In this document: piece after piece, positions 1-11,252 of the stretch | How the letters are laid out: each line of letters starts with the position of its first letter | Position numbering within the stretch: position 1 is the stretch's first letter | From: Trichoderma breve | Taxonomy: Eukaryota > Ascomycota > Sordariomycetes > Hypocreales > Hypocreaceae | Length of the DNA stretch: 64,000 nucleotides | Assembly: GCF_028502605.1 (NCBI RefSeq) | Contig: NC_079232.1 | Location: 124,001 to 188,000 of the forward strand | Direction: 5' to 3' | Translations under genes and position numbers: made by a program | Notes under the pieces: model-generated | What the model saw: only the letters and a program-made list of their open reading frames with translations | The model's database searches: none | Told to the model about the DNA's origin: nothing

Positions 1-1748
1 AACTTACCCCAGATGTACACTTTGCACGCAGTATGTGAACTCTACTGAATACCTGTATTCTCACCGAGGGAACAACGCTAACGATGCCGGCGTTCATTCA
101 GGAGGCAGATCCTGTGTGATTACCCTTATCGCCGTAAAGAGCGAACGCGCCAGATGGCAAATCCTGAGGGAGATGAATCGATGCCTGTTGGATCCAATAC
201 GCCTTTGTTTCATACGCCAACCGAGAGATTAAGGCCAGGGCGCAATGGCATCTCGGATCCCAACATCTCGGATATTCTTGCATCACGCTTTCTGGACCCC
301 GACTTTTTCTATCATCTACAATTAGAAACTCCCAAAGTGGATATAGCGATACCAAAAATGGTTGCTGACTATGTTGGTACCATAGCCGACATTCAGAACA
401 TCTCCAATACCTATTTCGATTCCATTCACACGTGGATGCCAATTTTGTCAAAGAAACAATTCTCCTCAAATCTGCCTAACTATCTCACCCATAGAAAGTC
501 CGAGCTCTGCCTGCTTGTCATATGCATGAAACTAAGCTCTTCTCTTACCACCACGGCAAAAACAGTGCTATATCGAACAGCAAAACAATTTTATTTTGAA
601 ATGGAGTCGTCGGGAATACTATCGGTTACAGTTTTGCAAGCCGGTGTACTTATTGCGATTTACGAACTCGGGCATGCCATATATCCGGCTGCTTTTTTAT
701 CTGTGGGACAATGTGCTAGGTATGCGGCGGCACTCGAGATCGAAAAAAGTATCACTTCGCAAATATTGGACAAGCTCCCATGGAATGAAGTAGAAGAACA
801 ACGCCGAGTGTGGTGGTCTATTATAATCTTAGACCGGTAAGGAACCTTTAAAAGAGACACAATGTGGCTATTTGTGCTAAAACAAAGGACAAGATACCTC
901 AATCTCTGCAATCCTGGTCGGCATCTCATCACTCCAGATCCATCACCAGATAGCTATCTTCCCGCTGATGACCAAGAGTGGGACACAGGAGTACGTTTTA
1001 ATACAGAAAATGCAAATATAGTACTAATCATAAATCTTCCAGTCATCACGACCAGAAAGCTCCTTGACAATCGGCTCATCGTCGGGCTCATATATGGGTC
1101 GTTTCGCTCGGTTTGCGCAAACCGCTCATTTATTAAGTCAAGCGTTATATACTGTCGCAAAGGAACCTGATACTGAAACCACTCAATTACGGCGCACTCT
1201 TATGGCACTCGTCAACCTCTCATTTATGGAGGGCACAATGAGACAGTGGGCATTTTGCAGTCAGATGGCGGTGTGTTTCAGGTAAGAAATACGTTTTTGA
1301 CGGTTTAATTTTCACCATGTCTAATCTCTTCCAGCGGCATACTTCTACTGGACTATCCTGGCGTATTGCTAGACGGAAAAAATCCCATTATGGAGCCTCT
1401 GTCGGTAGAAGCTGAATCTTCTCTCAACGCCGCAATAGAGTGGATATCAAACTTCCTGACAGAAATGGGTGGACAAAAATGCGAACGAGTATCTCCTTTC
1501 TTATTACATTTTCTTTATAAAGCAACTTGCGTTTATGCAAAGCTGCAACGCTCGACATCGCAAAAATCCGTCAGCGAGAGAATATCCATATTGAAGAATA
1601 CCTTGCGTCTTCTTAACCATCGATGGCTAGCAGCTGGTAAGCCGGTCTTTTCATCAATGTTCATGCAAAAGTTAACCTTTGTTTCCAAGGTGCATATATG
1701 TCACTTCTTGAAAAGCAGGAGATAATGCTTTTGGTACAAAACAGCTAA
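1..1748 (+). CDS. Zn2Cys6 fungal transcription factor, 5' end cut by window edge
   Basis: Partial gene of a nuclear binuclear zinc cluster regulator. Exons by splice logic: <1-30, 102-836, 894-990, 1043-1281, 1335-1636, 1690-1748. Joining the first two exons gives the second half of a Zn2Cys6 motif, PRCTLCTQ/RQILCDYPYRRK, with cysteines at 14, 23 and 115; the first three cysteines lie before position 1. The rest is the fungal transcription factor middle region, including the run YELGHAIYPAAFLSVGQCAR and an R-R-V-W-W-S-I-I-I-L-D-R segment. It ends in a short C-terminal exon (GAYMSLLEKQ...). It is paralogous to the minus-strand regulator at 33562-35422, with matching intron positions and an identical 97-nt third complete exon. 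I infer that it regulates the adjacent enzyme genes. The targets are unknown. Confidence 0.85.
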
Positions 1749-2843
1749 ATGCATCTTGTCTTTCAATCAAGGCACAGGGAATCGTTATGATACGCAAATA
1801 TCCTTTCTCTCATGGTACTGTTATGACTAAATCTAGTTACCTTCATCGCTCAAGGCCGGGTTACTCTTGTAAGGTAGAATATATATCGGTGCCTCATAGT
1901 CAGCACCATTTCTAAATTAATTGCGCTTAGGGTTGTAATGAGCGTCCATGGATAGTAGCTTGAGCATAATACATCTAAATCTTAGGTCATTTACCCATTT
2001 TCAGTACTTCTTTTGGAATCTGTAGTATGATGCCTCCAAAAATACCGACATTAGGGACAAATGTTAGAATTGCATTTAAATTCGGGTAAATGGAAGCCCA
2101 CATGAAACTACTTTCTACCATATGCGTAATATCGCATTCGGGCTTGTTGAGATCGCGCTAAATTGCGGCAGTTCGGTGCGGACTTGGGCAGCGTGTTCAT
2201 GTACGATCCAACAAGGCCGAATGTGCAGCAGGGTGGAAGCCTACAGAAACCACTATGCCTGATCAGGATGAATGTGGTGCTGGGGATTCTGGCAGTAAAC
2301 ATTGATAAAACTAAAATGAATGCAGACTAACTAGACTACTTATTAGGAATGAAGAGAGATAATATGCGTAGCTACTTTTTGAGCCTTTATAAGTAAGAAG
2401 CGGGGTATTTTCATTATTTCCTGCTCGAGCTTTTGCGCCGTCAGCCAGCAGGTGAATGCTCAGAACGACCTGGGATCATGTAACCTTAATTTGAGCCCGT
2501 GTTAACCACCCTGTCTCGGCTTTACAAACACTAGCAGTCAGCCAATCTGATGTAGCCTGTTACGGTAAATGGTACTACACCAAGGGGAGGCGGGGTTATC
2601 ATAAGCTCTTCTCCATCAAAACACCCTATGCAACTGTTTCTATCGGAACTTCTGCTGTCAAGTAGACATTTTGTGGGATTCTCTTTATGATTCAGGGGAG
2701 AAAATTTACAAAACCGTTTTGTTACGTAACCGAGGAGCCCCAGCGAGTATATATTCTTCATATCTTCTCATCCGCTCTCCAATACCACTCAGTATTTCGT
2801 CTTCCAATTCCCCGCCTGTCAAATTGGAAACTCATCTATCATC
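1749..2843. other. intergenic spacer
   Basis: AT-rich sequence with only short open frames lacking recognisable motifs. It holds the 3' region of the regulator and the promoter of the dienelactone hydrolase gene. I see no further gene. Confidence 0.6.
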
Positions 2844-3754
2844 ATGGCATCAAACCAACCAAAAAGCTGCTGTACAATTGGTACTCTCCATGAGTATGTA
2901 CTCTTTGCATTCATCAATCTCCAAAACGACCCTCCAGCTATGCATTCAAATTGATACGAGCCTTCGCTAACGTGCATTTCTAGAGGTACCCCAACGGGAA
3001 AGCTTATCAAACTCGAAGGGGGTTTCGATGCCTATCTCTCAACTGCGCCGGACGAGAATCCGAACAAAGGTATTGGCATTTTATTTGCTCCGGAGGCAAT
3101 GGGTATATATCCGAATAGCCAGCTCCTGGCGGACAGTTTTGCCGCCAAAGGATACACTACACTTATCCCAGACGTATTCAATGGAGATGCAGTACCATTG
3201 AACAAGTTTCCGTCCATTGACCTAATGAGTTGGCTTACCAAGGGCTCCAATGGCAATAATCCTCATACTACCGAGCACGTTGACCCTATTCTCGTTGCTG
3301 GAATCAAAGCATTAAGGCAGTTGGGAATACATCGAATTGGAGGTGTTGGATACTGCTTTGGTGCTAAGGTAAAGCTGACTCGACATGTGCATTAGTGTGT
3401 ACCTAATTAACTTGTCAAAATATGTAGTATGTATTACGACATTTTAAGAGCGGTATTGATGTCGCTTTTATTGCTCACCCAAGCTTTGTCGAGGAAACCG
3501 AGTTGGCTGCTTTATCGGGACCTTTGTCCATTGCAGCAGCTGAAACTGATTCTATATTTACTACCGCGATGAGACACAAATGGGAAGAAATCCTCATCAA
3601 ATCAGGACAGCCCTTCCAGATAAACCTCTTTTCTGGAATTGAGCATGGCTTCGGAATTCGAGGTGATCCAGCTGTGAAGGTAGAGAAATTTGCCAAGGAA
3701 CAAGCATTTTCCCAAGCAATTGCTTGGTTTAATGAATATTTGTTGAAAGAATAA
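2844..3754 (+). CDS. dienelactone hydrolase family protein
   Basis: Exons 2844-2893, 2984-3368 and 3428-3754 give 253 residues. The family (PF01738) hydrolyses dienelactones and related esters, usually in the cytosol. The Cys-Asp-His triad is visible: Cys141 in GYCFGAK, Asp186 in AAETDSIF and His218 in IEHGFGIRG. The conserved Glu is in FAPEAMG near residue 54. The start follows an ATCATC leader, and the first exon encodes the usual short cysteine-rich N-terminus (SCCTIGTLHEGTPTG). Length is typical. It lies directly after the regulator and before two short-chain dehydrogenases, which suits a catabolic or tailoring role, but the substrate cannot be read from the sequence. Confidence 0.9.
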
Positions 3755-4787
3755 ATGTGGATAAAGAAGGAACGAATGGTCGTTAATAATGTAAGGCGGT
3801 GGAAACCACCTGGATCTGGTCTCATAGGACACATGGTATCATTTCACAGAAAGTCTATATGTTGCTGCAAGTTTCCGTAAATCGGAAGTTTTATTGGCGC
3901 TCTGAGTGAATAATGAGACAATAAAATGTTATATCAATCTATAGTATTTATTATTGCGTTTACTTAGCCGATCTTTGTGACGGAGTGGATGCCCCTGGTA
4001 TCAAGAAAGCCCTCATAGCCACCATGATGATATTCGGCGTCGACGGATTGTCTGACAGGCCCCAAGTCCGCGAGAACATCATAAAATCATTAAGCGCCCT
4101 TGTCTCCTAAAGGAACTGTGTATTAAGCTTATGATAGACTCGTAACCTTCTTTTTTAAATAGGGGTAGGCGTGTAACCGCCCATTAATTGGCACACCTTT
4201 TTGTTTTCCGATTCTCACAGTAGTTGAACACTCTTCAGTCGTAAAATAACGATCAAATAACTAATTTAATAGAAGAATCATCTGGTAGATAATGATATCG
4301 AGTGCAATGGTCTATTAATACTACTCATCTATACTTCACCGATGCAACTGTATTTGGGTGCTAGCCCCTGGTTCCGCTCTCATCCACCCCCTCTTTTGGA
4401 GACACGAAGGATTTCATTTGTATACGTCATGTCTAAAATATTCTTAGACCCAATTCTTAGTAATTTCACGGTATGACAAAAAATTGATCATTGGATCATA
4501 CGTAAATTAGAAAATGTTCACAACATCTCAATTGTATCATTTTGCAATAACTCTATCGATTAAGTAGATACATTACACCCAATCTTCAATTTGATCTCTT
4601 TCTCAAAAATTTCATCTTTTAGTAGTGCCCCTGAAAGGTATTTGTGTGATAGAAGCCCTGTGGTCATCATTCAAGGGGCATTGCGTGGGACTGAATCCTT
4701 TTAGGCAGCCAGCTTCACGATGTTCGTGTCCCACAGCTGCCCCTCCTTTGTGAGAAAAATAAAGCCAATGTCCCCACCTAATAAAGG
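3755..4787. other. intergenic spacer
   Basis: About 1 kb of AT-rich sequence with no open frame I can support. Its right end is the promoter of the next dehydrogenase gene. Confidence 0.6.
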
Positions 4788-4795
4788 TATAAAAG
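4788..4795 (+). promoter_or_regulatory. TATA box of short-chain dehydrogenase gene
   Basis: TATAAAAG about 107 bp upstream of the ATG at 4902. A transcript starting about 30 bp downstream would exclude the in-frame ATG at 4809, which supports 4902 as the real start. Confidence 0.5.
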
Positions 4796-4901
4796 GTCCA
4801 ATCCTCTGATGCATCTTTTGTTGCCCCTTTTTATAACGCTCCTTATTGGCAAATGCCAGATTGGCTCCACAAACACAAAGATTCGAATAACAACAAACAT
4901 C

Positions 4902-5660
4902 ATGGGGAAAGACAGCGAAAAGAAGACCTACGTAGTCACCGGTGGAAATAGGGGCCTTGGTCTTGGACTTATTAAGGCACTTCTTATCCGCGACAACACG
5001 ACTGTTATCGCAACCGTTCGCAACGAACATGGCATTTCAACCCTTATCGATGAGACTAAAATGGTCAATAAGGGGTTAGGCAGTACCCTCCTGATCACAA
5101 CGTTGGACTTCTCAACGACTCTCTCCCTTGCCAAAGTTAGAGACGCCTTCAAATTCGATATAGATCATATCGATGTTCTCATTAATAATGCTGGAGGGGC
5201 CCCGCCTATGGTAACAGCGGCCGAGACAACGGCAGAAGATTTACGTACTGCCTTTGAAGTCAATACGATCGCTCCTCTGATGGTCTTCCAGGCACTGTGG
5301 CCACTACTACAGAATTCACCTTCACCGAAGCTTGTGATGATTACATCTTCAGTTGGTAGCATTGGAGAGATGGAACCTGTGCCCGGTGGTGCCTATGGCC
5401 CGAGTAAGGCGGCTCAGAATTGGCTCACCAAAGCCTTGCATTTGGAAAATAAAGACAAGGGCCTCATTACAATTGCGCTGCATCCAGGTTGGGTACAAAC
5501 GCGTGCGGGACAATTTGTTGCAGATCAATGGGGGTTTGCATCTGGTCCTCCCGATACGATTGAGGCCAGTGTAGATGGGATGCTTAAGATTATTGATGAG
5601 GCATCACAGGAGACGTCAGGAAGGTTTATCACTCAGAAGGGTCAAATATTGCAGTGGTAG
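4902..5660 (+). CDS. short-chain dehydrogenase/reductase, Nor-1 ketoreductase-like
   Basis: Single-exon gene, 252 residues starting MGKDSEKK. The classical SDR fold is plain: cofactor motif TGGNRGLG near residues 12-19, NNAG in the centre (LINNAGG), the catalytic Ser in ITSSVGS and the YxxxK motif as YGPSKAA, followed by HPGWVQT. The overall pattern resembles the fungal norsolorinic-acid-ketoreductase-type subgroup, NAD(P)H-dependent soluble oxidoreductases. An in-frame upstream ATG at 4809 would add 31 hydrophobic residues, but it sits just downstream of the TATA box, so I reject it. Substrate unknown. It could act on products of the nearby decarboxylase/P450 group, but that is inference. 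Confidence 0.9.
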   Translation: MGKDSEKKTYVVTGGNRGLGLGLIKALLIRDNTTVIATVRNEHGISTLIDETKMVNKGLGSTLLITTLDFSTTLSLAKVRDAFKFDIDHIDVLINNAGGAPPMVTAAETTAEDLRTAFEVNTIAPLMVFQALWPLLQNSPSPKLVMITSSVGSIGEMEPVPGGAYGPSKAAQNWLTKALHLENKDKGLITIALHPGWVQTRAGQFVADQWGFASGPPDTIEASVDGMLKIIDEASQETSGRFITQKGQILQW

Positions 5661-6606
5661 ATGCGTCTTGAACGATTCTGATTCTTTTCAACAGCTTAGA
5701 ATGGGATATCATGACCAATGAATGAATATGAGTAATATCGCAGCGATTTTACCTGTAGATACGATCCATTTAGTGCCCTGAATCCATTCGCGGGTTCGAT
5801 ACCTCTTCCTAAGCCCTCCTAATGTAAAACTTGATCAGACAATATCGTACAAAGTTCATTAAAGCTATTAATTGGTGGCAATAACGGTTACTTTCTGTGG
5901 AATACCCTTCTATAAAGATATTTATTGTCATAGAGTCAGCAATACTATCAGCTTATTCTGTGGAACACAAGCTAATGAAGGGAATGAGGAGAGAATAGAT
6001 ATGAGTTGTTGTTTAAATTAGTAGGAAAAGAAACCGCGTTAATCCATTGGCTGAGATTATGGGCTGGTTTTTGATAACGAAGCAGCCGTGTTCACAGGGT
6101 GATCTGCTCTAGAACTGCAATGAGGGGGTGAGGGGGTGATAGCGCGTGGAAGCAAAAGTAAACATTTCGGCAAATGGGATCAACTACTGAGTAGGTTACT
6201 TAACCAAACAAAGCTATTTGTTATATACGACAAATCGTTCGTTCTCAAAACTTTAGGCGCTTTCGGATTTAAGTATTAGAAATTCAAGAGCGTGGCGTAG
6301 TTCTTTGTTCAAGCTGCGCAGATCCGACTAATGGGACAAGTTGCATCCGATTATTAGCTAACGTTAGAATTTAATGATTACTCAACAATTCTCTCACCAT
6401 CGCATCGATTTGCATGACGTCTTGTCCTTGAGAGGAATTATGTAACATGATCCGATATGATGTTTTTAACTAGCATTGCGTAGAGAGATCAATTGATGGC
6501 ACGAATATTTACATAGAGTACAAATTAGAAATACACAGAACAGTGATACGGGCCAACAGTGGCAATCGGCGTTCTTTTAGATAAGACGACTTGACTGTCC
6601 GCGAAA
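5661..6606. other. intergenic spacer
   Basis: AT-rich sequence without a supportable gene. A short G-rich direct repeat (GAGGGGGT twice) is present near 6122-6137. Confidence 0.6.
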
Positions 6607-6614
6607 TATATAAA
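6607..6614 (+). promoter_or_regulatory. TATA box of second short-chain dehydrogenase gene
   Basis: TATATAAA about 119 bp upstream of the ATG at 6726, at the usual position for this genome. Confidence 0.5.
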
Positions 6615-6659
6615 GAGATGCGGTGTATAACAGCATAATCTGGATATTATCTGAAAACA

Positions 6660-6679
6660 ACACACACACACATATATAT
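6660..6679. repeat. CA/TA microsatellite in 5' leader
   Basis: A run of CA dinucleotides followed by TA dinucleotides, between the TATA box and start codon of the dehydrogenase gene at 6726. Confidence 0.7.
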
Positions 6680-6725
6680 CAGTATCTTAAACATCTTTCG
6701 GTTCTTTTATACAATCTCTGTTGCA

Positions 6726-7592
6726 ATGGCATCATCAATTGTCTCCACTTTCCATTTTGAATCCTACCCAAGACTGTCACCTTCGAAGCTACATGAAGAA
6801 TTTAGGGGAAAGACAGTTCTCGTGACAGGCGGTGGTTACGGAATTGGCTCTTCAATTGCTCGTAGCTTTGCTGAGGCTGGCGTCGCATCGATAATTTTGG
6901 CGGGGCGTACTGAGTCCAGCCTGAAGTCGACAGTTAACGACTTGGCACAATCCTTCCCATCGCTAAAGGCCAGCTACCGCCTTGTCGATATCTCGTCCAC
7001 AGCATCTGTCAAGAAATTGTTTGAATCTCTACCGGAATCACCCGATACACTTGTCAACAATGCCGGGTTTCTGTCTGAGCCTCAGAATTTTCTTACTGCC
7101 GACATAGACGAGTGGTGGAAAGGCTTTGAGGTTAACGTCCTTGGTACAACTATTGTTACGCAGGCTTATCTACAACACCGATTGGCAAGCAAACCCAAGT
7201 CACCAGGTGTAGTTGTCGCTCTCAATACGTTTGCTTCATTTACTGTCCGAGCGCCGCATCTGTGGGCATATAGTGGGAGCAAGATTGCGTTGGCCCGCAT
7301 CTTTGAGTTGGCTGTTGTTGATGTCCCATCATCTGTTGCGCGCTTTATAAGCATTAACCCAGGCGCTGTTAAAACGGCAATGTTTCATAAGTCCGGACTT
7401 GAGGGATCTTCGGATATGCCAACGACTGATGCCAAGCTCTCTGCTGAGTTTATTGTCTGGGCTACTTCAGAAGAGGCTGCATTTTTATCTGGACGGCTGG
7501 CATGGGCTAATTGGGATGTTGACGAGTTGGTTGCCAAGAAAGAAGAGATTGTAAACAAGGATCTGCTCATATCAGGCCTTACAGGGGCATAA
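6726..7592 (+). CDS. short-chain dehydrogenase/reductase
   Basis: Intronless, 288 residues. Motifs: TGGGYGIG cofactor loop at about residues 33-40, DIS at the adenine-binding Asp position, NNAG (VNNAGF), the active-site Ser/Thr stretch ALNTFASF, YSGSK catalytic Tyr-Lys pair, and NPGAVKT. A 27-residue N-terminal extension precedes the Rossmann fold, as in many fungal SDRs. It belongs to a different subgroup from the dehydrogenase at 4902. The start is the first ATG after a CT-rich leader. Adjacent genes suggest a role in the same metabolic locus. Substrate not predictable. Confidence 0.9.
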   Translation: MASSIVSTFHFESYPRLSPSKLHEEFRGKTVLVTGGGYGIGSSIARSFAEAGVASIILAGRTESSLKSTVNDLAQSFPSLKASYRLVDISSTASVKKLFESLPESPDTLVNNAGFLSEPQNFLTADIDEWWKGFEVNVLGTTIVTQAYLQHRLASKPKSPGVVVALNTFASFTVRAPHLWAYSGSKIALARIFELAVVDVPSSVARFISINPGAVKTAMFHKSGLEGSSDMPTTDAKLSAEFIVWATSEEAAFLSGRLAWANWDVDELVAKKEEIVNKDLLISGLTGA

Positions 7593-8533
7593 TTACCTCT
7601 GTGTTTCATTCACAGTTGTTTGAGACAGCCCGCGGTTGTATCCTTTGATTGCTCATATGTATTTTATGCCAAGTATTGCAATCTTCTAGCAAGTCAAGAG
7701 CAGATTAATTAGATAGATGAATTACGATCTGTGTTTTGTATAATATCCTCGACCGCCTTATTCATGGCACTATTGGATGAAAACAGCGCGTCCCATGATA
7801 ATTCTTGGTAAGATATTTAGTATGCAGCGAATTCCATCGTGATAACTATCATAGAGCCTATTGCATTTGACTTGTATGATTCCATGTTGACAGCTTCTAT
7901 TATTCTATAATTACCCTATTCAAGGCAGCGACTTGCCTCCCATTTATATGAGAAGCAATGTGTACACCATTCCACTGCGGTGGTTCCATAATTTCATTCA
8001 AATGCAGGTAATTATAACTATAACACATGTTTATCTCAGCCGTCATTGCCTTGAATGGTTGCATTGACGAGCAGAATCTTCCCATGTCCAACCTGTTTCG
8101 TGGTGCTCTTCATCCCCCTCACCCTGCCTCCTCCCTACGATGCGAGTCCTTCTGATAGGTGGTATTCTATTCCATATCGTCCCCTTTCTTCTGCAAACTT
8201 AAAATTTGACTCGCACCCTACCTGCCGCTAGAGCATGCGCGCAAAGCATTGAACTTGTGGCTAGGCTTTGCTATGGCTGCAAAAAGCTGTGGGCATATAA
8301 TACTTCTGTGAACATACCTATGATTGCATGGGGATGAAAGACAACTTTATCGATCCCACCATTGATTTTAATGTCATGGGTACCCTTGGGACTCCCAGAG
8401 ACCTCTACTTGCTGGATGATGCCGCTGATGGCGTGTGTGGACTAATACACAGAGGCTCCAAAGAGCACCGTTTTGCAAGGAAACCCGATACGAAGACTAT
8501 GCCTCCTTCTCCTCTCATTTTCTATAGCGTCTA
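7593..8533. other. intergenic spacer
   Basis: No convincing gene. A 73-codon open frame on the plus strand at 8328-8549 shows no motif and I treat it as chance. Confidence 0.5.
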
Positions 8534-8734
8534 TCAAGGTGCACCATAGTCAATGGCCTCTCTCATTACTATCATATCATCATCGTCCAAAGGCTCCAGC
8601 GCCAATCTGTTTTCTGCGAAGATCTTTTCTTTGGAAACCGGAAAATCGGGTGACAATTCGGGACTCGCGGCAATGTCTACCTTAGCGGTGCGCTAAATCT
8701 TCTCAGCTAGATCGATGGCCGCCCAAAGCTGGTT
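8534..8734 (-). pseudogene. unidentified gene fragment with one in-frame stop
   Basis: On the minus strand a 67-codon frame reads as an ordinary acidic protein C-terminus (...VSKEKIFAENRLALEP... ending REAIDYGAP). It is interrupted by a single TAG at 8693-8695. Upstream of it the minus strand breaks into several frames. This looks like the 3' end of a decayed gene. I do not recognise the family with confidence. A distant resemblance to the end of an aldo-keto reductase is possible. Confidence 0.3.
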
Positions 8735-9177
8735 CAATGTTCAGCGATGTATTAAGTGGCCTCATTGAAGAGTTGCATCGACCGATCCGTATTTGTCAAT
8801 TTGGCATCTGTATCCCAGTTCGTAGGCCTTGCCCGACACTCGACCGCATAAAAGATGTGCCACGCCTAGCAGGCAACGGCAACTACTAGCTAAATGGCCT
8901 TAAGATCTAGAAGGCATTGAAGTTTAGAGGAGGCGCGCTACAGGCAGAAGAGGGAAGGGGAAAGTCGACCGATTCACAGGCGAAGAGCCGTGTATCCATT
9001 ATTTCTCCTGATGCATGATGGCGTGGAAGCGGGAAATCGGCACTATAGTGGCTGATCAGCTCCATGGTCCCAGGATGCGTCACTTTATATAGAACATAAA
9101 TCCTAGAGAATCTGAGATTCAATTGGGTATCGCTCACATCACGATTGCATCATAGTATTTATAAGACCCACTACCGT

Positions 9178-9205
9178 GTAGAAAGTATGAAGCTATACTT
9201 TCTAC
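9178..9205. promoter_or_regulatory. 11-bp perfect inverted repeat upstream of decarboxylase gene
   Basis: The left arm GTAGAAAGTAT and the right arm ATACTTTCTAC are exact reverse complements separated by 6 nt. The site lies about 135 bp before the decarboxylase start and just upstream of a TATA-like TATATAA at about 9213-9219, a good place for a dimeric operator. Confidence 0.45.
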
Positions 9206-9339
9206 TTGCGACGTATATAATGCTGTAGAGCTCGAATGCTCGACTAGATATAGATGCATTAATTGAAAAGGCACCTGCTGAAATACAAATATTTTTTTAA
9301 GTGGTGTTACTCTACTGTGGCTAACTCTCTTCATTCACA

Positions 9340-11007
9340 ATGGTTTGGCAACACGGCGATCACCATGACATCCCGCAGCAATGGCGCATACACAAGTATG
9401 AATATTCCTCTTCCCGTATTTTCACTTGTCAAAGTATCAAAATCTCACGCCTTTTGACATGATTCAGGCCTGGCGCATGGCTCCCAGCTGACCATCGTGT
9501 CCATCGCGAATATCTTCGTCGTGTGACGGAGCACGTCGACAGGCACCCCGATGAAAAACTGACACCAGCGCTGCAGGAGTTCAAAGAGTTAATCGAAGGA
9601 AACTCACGAATATACATGTACTTTGTCCAAATGTTTGATGAAATCCCAAAGAAACGGCCATACTGGCGCGATCCCACAGGAACTAAACAGATCCGCGACT
9701 ACAAACACATGCTTCAGGTGCTCAACCACATTGTCTCAAGAGCTCCAGAATGGACAGATGCCGCCGAAAGTGCTGGTGTTGTGGGAGTGCCATTTTGCGC
9801 AATCCTTGATTACCCCATGGGAACACCAAGGTGCGTGGACGCGGTTTTGCAGACTCATGGATACATCCATACTTCAATGGCTGCTTGTAGTCCTTGACAT
9901 TGGGTGGCGAAAGCACTAACTTGGCCTTGTCTCAGTGGACATGCCGCGTTCCTCGACCCAGACGTGAACAAAGCGATCAAGAAAGTTCTAAACGAGTGGG
10001 GGAAGTTCTTAGAGGTAGGTGATTTTGAGCCTTCTACAGTCTCAATTGAATTCTTAAAAAATGATCAGCACCAAATGTCGGCTAACATGCATCGCAGACT
10101 CCCAAATCGGCCGAGGTGTTGGGAGAGCACAAACTGGGCTGGTTCGGCGAAACAGGACGAAACGACGTCATGCAAGTCGCCAACGCTCCGTTGAAGTCGT
10201 CCATGAAATTTGAAGAAATGTTTGTTTGTGAGCCATCGGCAAAATATCACGGCTACAAGTCATGGGATGGTAAGCTTCTGAACATGGATTTTCCCAGAGT
10301 GAAACTACACGGCAAATGCTGACAGCTCTTAAGACTTCTTCACTCGCAAGGTTCACGATGAGGCAAGGCCTGTCGCATCTCCAGACGACGACAATGTCAT
10401 TGCCAATGCATGCGAATCAAAGGTGTTCAACATTCAGCATGGTGCTCAACTGCGAGATAAATTTTTCGCAAAAGGGCAGCCTTACTCAGTACTTGATATG
10501 CTGGCTCACGATCCACTTGCTCAACAATTCGCCGGCGCCACAGTCTACCAGGCATTCCTATCGGCGTTGTCCTATCACCGTTGGCATTCCCCAGTCTCAG
10601 GAACCATTCGACGTGCTTTCGTCCAAGATGGCACGTACTTCAGCGAGCCTCTCTTTGAAGGCGTAGGTGATCCGACTGTTCATGAAATTGATACTGGCGG
10701 CATTTCGGTTGGTCAAGGCTATCTGTCTGCGATGGCAACTCGAGGCATCATCTTCATTGAGGCAGATAATCCGGCAATTGGTTTGATGGCTTTTATTGCC
10801 ATTGGCATGGATGAAGTCAGCTCGGTGGACATCACCGTAAAAGAGGGCCAACATGTGAAGAAAGGTGAACAAACAGGCATGTTTCATTTTGGTGGATCGA
10901 CGCATTGTCTTCTATTCCGAAAGGGAGTCAAGTTGTCGGGATTCCCCGAAGTTGGGAGGCAAGAAAATGTCCCCGTTCGTGGTAAACTTGCTGTTGTCAA
11001 GCCATAG
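9340..11007 (+). CDS. PSD-family pyruvoyl decarboxylase, PsiD-like (soluble amino-acid decarboxylase type)
   Basis: Exons 9340-9395, 9468-9830, 9936-10014, 10098-10269 and 10334-11007 give 447 residues. The C-terminal two thirds are phosphatidylserine decarboxylase family (PF02666): WDDFFTRK at about 222-229, YHRWHSPVSG at 304-313 with the conserved His, and the self-cleavage site HFGGST at 408-413. Ser412 would become the pyruvoyl group. The N-terminal ~170 residues (LTPALQEFKELI..., FVQMFDEIP) and the GGST in place of the LGST of true PSD match the architecture of the psilocybin-pathway L-tryptophan decarboxylase PsiD (439 residues). There is no mitochondrial presequence or membrane segment. 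I infer an amino-acid rather than a phospholipid substrate. The P450, b5 reductase and kinase genes follow directly. Confidence 0.85.
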
Positions 11008-11252
11008 GGATCGCATAATGAGCATGTGAATTGACATTTCGTATACAACGGGAGGGTCGCATTCCAGTTACAGGCAAAGTGTGGTTTCACCGATGGCACA
11101 AATATTCGGCGGCGCTAATTAGATTTAATTTTAAAATACATTAACTACAGAACTGAAATGTTTTTGGCTAGGCTTGGACGCTATATAAGAAATATAAGAA
11201 CCTCTTGTCACACAACCTTTTTGATGGTTGTCTTGTGCTCTTCACACTCGCT

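Noticed and set aside
4809..4901. 31-residue N-terminal extension of the first short-chain dehydrogenase resembling a signal peptide
   Set aside because: The ATG lies only 14 bp after the TATA box, and MGKDSEKK at 4902 gives the normal family start.
5780..5810. GGTTCGATAC, similar to a tRNA T-loop
   Set aside because: No acceptor stem or D and anticodon arms can be folded around it.
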